Source: Mycobacterium sp. 141 (GTDB lineage Bacteria; Actinomycetota; Actinomycetes; Mycobacteriales; Mycobacteriaceae). From it: DNA of 64,000 nucleotides. A program made the translations under genes and the position numbers. The stretch spans positions 124,001 through 188,000 of the forward strand of contig NZ_KB908258.1 in NCBI RefSeq assembly GCF_000382405.1, read 5' to 3'. The notes beneath the pieces were generated by a model. That model did no database searches and was not told where the DNA came from. It saw only the letters and a list, made by a program, of their open reading frames with translations. Positions 56,875 through 64,000 of the stretch are shown here, one piece after another (the stretch's first letter is position 1; each line of letters opens with the position of its first letter).

Positions 56875-56890
56875 CCCGCTTTCAGGCGGG
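56875..56890 (-). terminator. Weak hairpin after thrB
   Basis: CCCGC-N6-GCGGG, 34 bp past the thrB stop. A short stem; a possible end of the lysA-thrB operon. Confidence 0.3.
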
Positions 56891-56923
56891 AAGCAAGCAA
56901 CCCTCATGTGGGGCGTGTTGTCA

Positions 56924-57883
<960 letters not shown>

Positions 57884-58963
57884 TCAGACCAGTCCCAGTT
57901 CAGCTACGACGGCCATCGGGTCGACCGGCAACGGGGCGACCGGCGGCATGCCACGCAGCGCGGTGTCGGGGTCTTTGAGCCCGTTGCCGGTGACGGTGCA
58001 CACCACGGTGGAACCACGCTTGATCCAGCCGTCCTCGATCGACTTCAGCAGGCCTGCGATGCTCGCCGCAGACGCCGGCTCCACGAACACGCCCTCGGAA
58101 CGGGCGACCAGGTGGTAGGCGGCGAGGATCTCCTCGTCGGTGGCGGCCAGAAAACGGCCGTTGGACTGCTGCTGGGCCTCGACGGCCGAGTTCCACGAGG
58201 CCGGCGACCCGATCCGGATCGCGGTCGCGATGGTCTCGGGCTCCTTGACGGGCGCGCCCAGCACCAGCGGGGCCGCTCCCGCGGCCTGGGTCCCCAACAT
58301 GCGGGGCAGCCGGTCCGACAATCCGTCGCGGTGGTACTCGGAGTAGCCCTTCCAGTACGCGGTGATGTTGCCCGCGTTACCGACCGGCAGCGAATGCACA
58401 TCGGGGGCGGTGCCCAGTGCGTCGACGATCTCGAACGCGGCGGTCTTCTGTCCCTCGATGCGGTACGGGTTGACCGAGTTGACCAGCGCGATGGTCGGGA
58501 AGTCGGCGGTCATCTTGCGCGCCAGTTCCAGGCAGTCGTCGAAGTTGCCGTCGATCTGAATGATCTTGGCGCCGTGCATGACCGCCTGAGCGAGCTTGCC
58601 CATCGCGATCTTGCCCTGCGGGATGAGCACCGCGCAGGTGATGCCGGCCCGCGCGGCGTAGGCGGCCGCCGACGCCGACGTGTTGCCCGTCGAGGCACAC
58701 AGCACGGCCTGCTGACCCCGCGCCACCGACTCGGTGACGGCAACGGTCATGCCACGGTCCTTGAACGACCCAGTCGGGTTGAGTCCCTCGACCTTGAGAT
58801 GCACTGTGCAGCCGGTCTGCTCGGAGATCCGCTTCGCATGGATGAGCGGGGTACCACCCTCCAGCAGGGTGACCGGTGTCCAGTTGTCACCGATCGGCAG
58901 CCGGGCGCGGTACGCCTCGATCAGGCCCGGCCACGGCCGGTGCACTGGGGCTACTGCATTCAT
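57884..58963 (-). CDS. thrC: Threonine synthase
   Basis: 359 residues from [13 protein letters not shown]. The PLP lysine is in [15 protein letters not shown], and [16 protein letters not shown] is another family segment. It converts O-phosphohomoserine to threonine. The ATG overlaps the hom stop by 4 bp. A longer frame to 59095 lies inside hom and was rejected. Confidence 0.96.
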   Translation of the reverse strand: MNAVAPVHRPWPGLIEAYRARLPIGDNWTPVTLLEGGTPLIHAKRISEQTGCTVHLKVEGLNPTGSFKDRGMTVAVTESVARGQQAVLCASTGNTSASAAAYAARAGITCAVLIPQGKIAMGKLAQAVMHGAKIIQIDGNFDDCLELARKMTADFPTIALVNSVNPYRIEGQKTAAFEIVDALGTAPDVHSLPVGNAGNITAYWKGYSEYHRDGLSDRLPRMLGTQAAGAAPLVLGAPVKEPETIATAIRIGSPASWNSAVEAQQQSNGRFLAATDEEILAAYHLVARSEGVFVEPASAASIAGLLKSIEDGWIKRGSTVVCTVTGNGLKDPDTALRGMPPVAPLPVDPMAVVAELGLV

Positions 58964-60282
58964 GCGTCTGTCCCTTCCATGCGGAGCACGCTGTTGATGG
59001 TCTGCACTACGTCGAGATCGGCGAGGGCTTCGACAGTCTCGGACAGTGCCGCGTCCGTCGCCTGGTGGGTCACCACGACGATTCGGGCGCCGCACGGCAC
59101 GCCACCCTCGTCGACCATGCCCTCCTGCCGAACCTCGGCAATGCTGACCTCACGCTTGCTGAACTCGGCTGCGACCGCGGACAATACGCCCGGACGATCG
59201 GCGACGTTCATGTTCACGTAGTAGCGGGTCGGGATGAAACCGATGGGCGCGATCTTGAGCTTGGCGTACTTCGACTCGCGCGGCCCGCGACCACCCTGCA
59301 CGCGGTTGCGCGCGGCCATCACCAGATCGCCCATCACTGCCGACGCGGTCGGAGCGCCGCCGGCTCCCTGGCCGTAGAACATCAGCCGGCCCGCAGCCTC
59401 GGCCTCGACCACCACGGCGTTGAACGCACCGTTGACCGCGGCCAGCGGATGCGTCAGCGGAACCAGGGCCGGATACACCCGAGCCGAAACCCGTTGCTTG
59501 CCTTCGTCGGTGGAAATCCGCTCGCAGATCGCCAGCAGCTTGATGGTGCAGCCGAGCGCCCGGGCGGATGCGAAGTCCTCGGCGCTGACCTTGGTGATGC
59601 CCTCGCGGTAGACGTCGTCGGCGGTCACCCGCGTGTGGAACGCGATGGAGGCGAGGATCGCGGCCTTAGCGGCGGCGTCATAGCCTTCGACGTCTGCGGT
59701 GGGATCAGCCTCGGCGTAGCCCAGTGCGCTGGCGTCAGCCAGTGCGCTCGCGTAATCCGCTCCGGTGCTGTCCATCTCGGACAGGATGTAGTTGGTGGTG
59801 CCGTTGACGATGCCCGCCACCCGCAGCACGCTGTCCCCGGCCAGCGACTGCGTCAGCGGACGGATCACCGGGATGGCGCCCGCCACCGCCGCCTCGAAAT
59901 ACAGGTCGACACGGGCGTTCTCGGCAGCCTGCGCCAACTCGCCGGTGGACTGTGCCATCAACGCCTTGTTCGCGGTGACCACCGACTTGCCCTGTTCGAG
60001 CGCCGACAGGATGGCCTTGCGGGCCGGCTCGACCGGGCCCATCACCTCGACGACGATGTCTACGTCATCGCGCGATACCAACGCGTCGATGTCGTCGGTG
60101 AGCAGATCGGCGGATATGCCACGGTCACCGGAGACCCGGCGCACACCGACGCCGCGCAACTCCAGGGGCGCACCGATCCGCGCCTCGAGGTCCGGAGCGC
60201 TCTCGTTGATAATGCGCACGACTTCGCTGCCGACGTTGCCCAAACCCAATACCGCTACGCCGATCGACTTCTTGCCGCTCAT
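58960..60282 (-). CDS. hom: Homoserine dehydrogenase
   Basis: 440 residues. NAD(P)-binding [14 protein letters not shown] at the N-terminus, catalytic region [19 protein letters not shown], and a C-terminal ACT domain ([19 protein letters not shown]), which suggests threonine feedback. It overlaps lysA and thrC by 4 bp each. Also named thrA in mycobacteria. Confidence 0.96.
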   Translation of the reverse strand: MSGKKSIGVAVLGLGNVGSEVVRIINESAPDLEARIGAPLELRGVGVRRVSGDRGISADLLTDDIDALVSRDDVDIVVEVMGPVEPARKAILSALEQGKSVVTANKALMAQSTGELAQAAENARVDLYFEAAVAGAIPVIRPLTQSLAGDSVLRVAGIVNGTTNYILSEMDSTGADYASALADASALGYAEADPTADVEGYDAAAKAAILASIAFHTRVTADDVYREGITKVSAEDFASARALGCTIKLLAICERISTDEGKQRVSARVYPALVPLTHPLAAVNGAFNAVVVEAEAAGRLMFYGQGAGGAPTASAVMGDLVMAARNRVQGGRGPRESKYAKLKIAPIGFIPTRYYVNMNVADRPGVLSAVAAEFSKREVSIAEVRQEGMVDEGGVPCGARIVVVTHQATDAALSETVEALADLDVVQTINSVLRMEGTDA

Positions 60283-61703
60283 ACGTCGCTGACCTCCAGA
60301 CTCAACAGATCGGTGACGGTCTCCCGCCGCAACACCAGCCGCGCGCGGCCGTCCTTGACCGCCACCACCGCTGGACGACCGAGCAGGTTGTACCGGCTCG
60401 ACATCGAATAGCAGTAGGCGCCGGTCGCAGCTACACCAAGCAGATCGCCCGGGGCGATATCGTCGGACACCCAGGTGTCGCGGACGACGATATCTCCTGT
60501 CTCGCAGTGCTTTCCGACGATTCGCGCCAGCGCCGCAGGCGCATCGCTGACCCGCGAGACCAGCCGGGCGTCGTACTCCGCGGCGTACAGAGAGGTTCGG
60601 ATGTTGTCACTCATACCGCCGTCGACGCTGACGTAGCGTCGCTGTGCGGTCGGGCTGATGGCGACATCCTTGACGGTACCGACCTCGTAGAGCGTGACCG
60701 TCCCGGGACCGGCAATGGCCCGCCCGGGCTCCACCACCAGTTTGGGCGCAGGCAGGCCGACAGCGGCCGACTCGTTGCGCACGATGGCCTTGAGCTTGTC
60801 GGCCAACTCACCCATCGGCGGTGGATCGTCATCGGGCAGGTAGGAAATACCCAGTCCCCCACCGAGATCGACGATCGACATCTGCGCGGTCTTGTCGATT
60901 CCGAACTCTGCCACCACATCCCGCAGCAGCCCGATGACCCGGTGCGCGGCCAACTCGAAGCCGTCCACGTCGAAGATCTGCGAGCCGATGTGGCTGTGCA
61001 GGCCGACCAGCCGCAGGTTGTCGGTCGCGAACACGCGGCGCACAGCGTCCATCGCGGCGCCGCTGGCCAGCGACAGGCCGAACTTCTGGTCCTCGTGCGC
61101 CGTGGAGATGAACTCGTGGGTGTGCGCCTCGACCCCGACGGTCACCCGGACCAGGACATCCTGCACGATGCCCGCCGCTGCGGCGATGGCGTCCAGGCGC
61201 TCGATCTCGATCAGCGAATCCACCACCACATGGCCCACTCCGGCGCTCACCGCCGTGGTCAGCTCTTCGACAGATTTGTTGTTGCCGTGCATGGTGATTC
61301 GCGGTGCGGGAAAACCGGCGTGCAACGCGACAGCCAGTTCTCCGCCCGTCGCGACGTCCAACGAGAGACCTTCTTCATCGACCCACCGGGCGATCTCGCT
61401 GCACAGGAACGCCTTGGCCGCATAGTGCACGTATTCGCCGCCTCCGAATGCCGCGGCAATGTCACGACAGCGCGATCGGAAGTCGTCCTCGTCGATGACG
61501 AACAGCGGGGTGCCGAATTGGGCAGCCAGGTCACCGACGCTCACTCCGGCGATGGACACGACACCGTCGGCACGGCGAACGAGATTGCGGGGCCAGACAT
61601 TCGGGGCGAGCAGCAGAATTTCGTCCGGGGTCTGTGGCCGCGCAGGCGCCCCGGGATGATGCATCTCCTCGGCATGGCGCGGCCCGGCGGGGTGGGCGTT
61701 CAC
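60279..61703 (-). CDS. lysA: Diaminopimelate decarboxylase
   Basis: 474 residues from a GTG that overlaps the argS stop (GTGA). The PLP lysine is in [11 protein letters not shown], with [19 protein letters not shown] and CETGDIVV. It makes lysine. The N-terminus carries roughly 27 residues before the segment conserved with Rv1293 ([11 protein letters not shown]); an internal start such as the methionine in HAEEMHH is possible. Part of the aspartate-family operon. Confidence 0.95.
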   Translation of the reverse strand: MNAHPAGPRHAEEMHHPGAPARPQTPDEILLLAPNVWPRNLVRRADGVVSIAGVSVGDLAAQFGTPLFVIDEDDFRSRCRDIAAAFGGGEYVHYAAKAFLCSEIARWVDEEGLSLDVATGGELAVALHAGFPAPRITMHGNNKSVEELTTAVSAGVGHVVVDSLIEIERLDAIAAAAGIVQDVLVRVTVGVEAHTHEFISTAHEDQKFGLSLASGAAMDAVRRVFATDNLRLVGLHSHIGSQIFDVDGFELAAHRVIGLLRDVVAEFGIDKTAQMSIVDLGGGLGISYLPDDDPPPMGELADKLKAIVRNESAAVGLPAPKLVVEPGRAIAGPGTVTLYEVGTVKDVAISPTAQRRYVSVDGGMSDNIRTSLYAAEYDARLVSRVSDAPAALARIVGKHCETGDIVVRDTWVSDDIAPGDLLGVAATGAYCYSMSSRYNLLGRPAVVAVKDGRARLVLRRETVTDLLSLEVSDV

Positions 61704-63349
61704 ATCCGCTCCGGTGCGGTCACGCCGAGGATCGCCAGACCGTTGGCGATCACCTGGCGGGTGGCCTGGCACAACGCCAGCCGCGCGGAGTGCAGCTCAC
61801 CCGACTCCTCATCACCCTGCGGCAGCACCCGGCAAGCATCGTAGAACCGGTGGTAGTCCCCCGCCAGATCCTCCAGGTACCGGCACACGCGGTGCGGCTC
61901 GCGCAGCGCCGCGGCGGTTTTGAGCACGCGCGGGAACTCAGCCAGATTGCGGATCAGCGCGCCCTCCTTGTCGTGGGTCAGCAGATCCAGGTGCGCGGTG
62001 TCGGCCGTGACGCCGAGGTCGGCGGCGTTGCGGGCCAGCGCACACAGTCGCGCGTGCGCGTATTGCACGTAGTAGACCGGGTTTTCGTTGGATGCGCTCG
62101 ACCACAGGGCCAGGTCGATGTCGATCGGGGTGTCGACCGAAGAGCGGATCAGCGAGTAGCGCGCGGCGTCCACGCCAATGGCCTCGACCAGGTCATCGAG
62201 CGTGATGACAGTGCCGGCCCGCTTGCTCATCCGCACGGGCTGCCCGTCGCGGACCAGGTTGACCATCTGGCCGATCAGCACCTCGACGGTGTCCGGGTCG
62301 TCGCCGAGCGCTGCGGCAGCGGCCTTGAGCCGGGCGATGTAGCCGTGATGGTCGGCGCCGAGCATGTAGATGCACAGATCGAAACCACGCTGGCGCTTGT
62401 CCAGGTAGTAGGCCAGATCGCCGGCGATGTAGGCCGGGTTGCCGTCGCTCTTGATGACGACGCGGTCCTTGTCGTCACCGAACTCAGTGGTGCGCAACCA
62501 GGTTGCGCCGTCCTTCTCATAGATGTTGCCGGTCTCACGCAGCTTGGCGATGGCCTGCTCGACACGGCCAGAGGTGTGCATCGAGTCTTCGTGCGTGTAC
62601 ACGTCGAAGTCGGTGCCGAACTCGTGCAGCGATTCCTTGATGTGGGTGAACATCAGGTCGACGCCGACCGCGCGGAATGCTTCCTGCTGCTGATCGGCGG
62701 GCAGGCTGAGCGCATCGGGGCGCTTGGCAAGCACGGCCGCCGCGATGTCGTTGATGTAGGTGCCCGCGTAGCCGTCCTCCGGCGTCGGCTCGCCCGTGGC
62801 CGCGGCGACCAGCGAACGCGCGAACCGGTCGATCTGTGCCCCGTGGTCGTTGAAGTAGTACTCGCGGGTGACGTCGGCGCCCTGCGTCGACAGCAGCCGA
62901 CCCAGCGCGTCACCGACGGCGGCCCAGCGCGTGCCACCGATGTGAATCGGCCCCGTCGGGTTGGCCGAGACGAATTCGAGGTTGATCTTCTGTGCGAGCT
63001 CGCTGGAGTTGCCGTAACCACCGGCCGCGGTCAGCACGTCGGTGATGATGACGCCCTGCGCGGACGCCTCGATCCGCAGGTTGACGAATCCCGGGCCGGC
63101 AACCTCGGCTGCGGCGATACCGTCGGTGCTGCTCAGCGCAGTCGCCAGCCAACCGGCCAACTCCCGCGGATTGACACCGACCTTCTTACCCAACTGCAAC
63201 GCGATGTTGGTGGCGTAGTCGCCGTGCTCAGGGTTGCGCGGGCGCTCGACCGTGACGGTGGCCGGCAGCGCGGCGGTGTCCAGGTCATGGTCGATCAACA
63301 CTGCCGTGGCGGTGGCCTTGAGCAGCTCGGCAAGGTCGGCGGGGGTCAC
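61700..63349 (-). CDS. argS: Arginyl-tRNA synthetase
   Basis: 549 residues from a GTG ([10 protein letters not shown]) with AGGATGG upstream. The HIGH motif is [14 protein letters not shown] and KMSKS appears as RMSKRAGT. The DALR anticodon-binding domain is at the C-terminus. The first gene of the operon with lysA, hom, thrC and thrB. It is divergent from tRNA-Arg(CCG) 103 bp away. An upstream start at 63406 was rejected. Confidence 0.96.
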   Translation of the reverse strand: MTPADLAELLKATATAVLIDHDLDTAALPATVTVERPRNPEHGDYATNIALQLGKKVGVNPRELAGWLATALSSTDGIAAAEVAGPGFVNLRIEASAQGVIITDVLTAAGGYGNSSELAQKINLEFVSANPTGPIHIGGTRWAAVGDALGRLLSTQGADVTREYYFNDHGAQIDRFARSLVAAATGEPTPEDGYAGTYINDIAAAVLAKRPDALSLPADQQQEAFRAVGVDLMFTHIKESLHEFGTDFDVYTHEDSMHTSGRVEQAIAKLRETGNIYEKDGATWLRTTEFGDDKDRVVIKSDGNPAYIAGDLAYYLDKRQRGFDLCIYMLGADHHGYIARLKAAAAALGDDPDTVEVLIGQMVNLVRDGQPVRMSKRAGTVITLDDLVEAIGVDAARYSLIRSSVDTPIDIDLALWSSASNENPVYYVQYAHARLCALARNAADLGVTADTAHLDLLTHDKEGALIRNLAEFPRVLKTAAALREPHRVCRYLEDLAGDYHRFYDACRVLPQGDEESGELHSARLALCQATRQVIANGLAILGVTAPERM

Positions 63350-63452
63350 GGGGGTCCATCCTATGGGCTGGGCACTCGCGCCCCGAATCCGTGTTCGGCT
63401 TCTCATGCGCTACGCTAGCGGAGCCCAATGGCGCAGCTGTGCTCAGCACCGC

Positions 63453-63528
63453 GCCCCCGTAGCTCAGGGGATAGAGCGTCTGCCTCCGGAGCAGAAGGCC
63501 GCAGGTTCGAATCCTGCCGGGGGCACCA
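63453..63528 (+). tRNA. tRNA-Arg (anticodon CCG)
   Basis: 76 nt including an encoded CCA. Acceptor stem GCCCCCG pairs with CGGGGGC, anticodon stem-loop TCTGC-CTCCGGA-GCAGA gives CCG, and the T-arm is GCAGGTTCGAATCCTGC. It sits next to the enzyme that charges it. Confidence 0.95.
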
Positions 63529-63564
63529 CGTTTGACCTGCATTGCAACGCGGGTCGGCCGACAA

Positions 63565-63810
63565 TCAGTGCGGTACCGCGAATCCTTCCGGCGTCGTGAA
63601 GGTAAATGGCGGCGTAGCCACCGACGTCTCCGGCGCTGCTCCGGCCGTCGTTTGCGTAACGGTCTCGCCGGTCGTCATCCCGGGCTCAGACCATATCTGT
63701 ATACCGGCGGGCGCCTGGCTCGCCAGCACACCGACAGTGCCCATGGCGGCTGCGGCCGCCAGCCCGATACCGGCCGAAACCGTCCTGAGCCGTTTGCGAT
63801 TCTTCTTCAA
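63565..63810 (-). CDS. Small secreted or membrane-anchored hypothetical protein
   Basis: 81 residues from a TTG (LKKNRKRLR), preceded by GAGG at a good distance. A basic start and hydrophobic segment (TVSAGIGLAAAAAMGTVGVLA) form a signal peptide or anchor, followed by a short Thr/Pro/Ala-rich tail (EPGMTTGETVTQTT). A GTG at 63816 is an alternative start. I do not recognise a family with certainty. Convergent with tRNA-Arg. Confidence 0.65.
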   Translation of the reverse strand: MKKNRKRLRTVSAGIGLAAAAAMGTVGVLASQAPAGIQIWSEPGMTTGETVTQTTAGAAPETSVATPPFTFTTPEGFAVPH

Positions 63811-64000
63811 TTCCACCTCGGACCACCCCACTCGGTCGCGGGTCAACCCGCCCCGGATTGAGCGGGCCCTACCGTTTGCAAGCAACGGTTCACAGCAGTT
63901 ATTCCGGGATTCCCCAAATTTTTCGATCCGAAACCACAGCCTGCTGGCGCGAAATACTCAGCAAGAGGCCAATTTTCGCATGTCAGACGGTGTTTTGGCA

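Noticed and set aside
61634-63418. Plus-strand frame of 594 codons
   Set aside because: Antisense to argS, whose HIGH and KMSKS motifs are intact.

Overview
The window is a high-GC actinobacterial chromosome segment that matches the genus Mycobacterium sensu lato, most likely a fast grower of the Mycolicibacterium type. From recalled gene order, the stretch from about 7.3 kb to the right edge is, in reverse orientation, the conserved mycobacterial block equivalent to M. tuberculosis Rv1343c back to Rv1292. It includes the rrn operon downstream of murA, a fused b-delta ATP synthase subunit, the CysM/CysO/Mec cluster, NucS, GlgE and an Asp-type MurA. The M. tuberculosis insertions recalled at this locus (PE_PGRS24, the Rv1313c transposase, the Rv1318c-Rv1320c cyclases) are absent, except for what looks like a short cyclase relic.

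Bases 1-7000 are accessory in character. They hold a thiolase cut by the left edge, a TetR regulator, a P-loop kinase, an IclR regulator, and a divergent three-component Rieske oxygenase system (oxygenase on the minus strand, ferredoxin plus ferredoxin reductase on the plus strand) with two palindromes in the shared promoter region. A SpoIIAA-like protein and a gene-poor stretch follow, ending at tRNA-Leu(UAG).

7.3-20.5 kb carries LprD and DUF3817 membrane proteins, then a long minus-strand run: ITPase, RNase PH, a metallo-beta-lactamase-fold phosphodiesterase, MurI, rhomboid protease, CysM, CysO, Mec, P1 peptidase, DUF2017 and ClpS. On the plus strand are PncB, DinG and a lipoprotein zinc peptidase. 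20.5-27.9 kb is the alpha-glucan locus: GlgP with a tiny beta-propeller gene behind it, divergent from GlgE-GlgB. 27.9-34 kb has a thioredoxin-like protein, FadA4, methylmalonyl-CoA epimerase, a zinc-ribbon-like protein, NucS and the alkylation-repair pair AlkA-Ogt.

34-39.6 kb is the rrn operon on the minus strand (16S, 23S, 5S) with two well-formed promoters between murA and 16S and a strong terminator after 5S. 39.6-50 kb holds murA, a cobalamin adenosyltransferase, DUF2550 and the complete ATP synthase operon (I, a, c, b, b-delta, alpha, gamma, beta, epsilon). 50-63.4 kb continues upstream on the minus strand: WecA, threonylcarbamoyl-AMP synthase, PrmC, RF1, L31, Rho, and the aspartate-family operon argS-lysA-hom-thrC-thrB. 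The right end has tRNA-Arg(CCG) and a small secreted protein.

No CRISPR array, insertion sequence, prophage or convincing new multi-gene system was seen. The most notable unexplained items are an apparent adenylate cyclase relic, a three-blade propeller gene with a TTG start overlapping the glgP stop, a GAGCGCTTGCGCGAGG-type interspersed repeat inside the atp operon, a probable ACG start for dinG, and the uncharacterised Rieske system with its palindromes.
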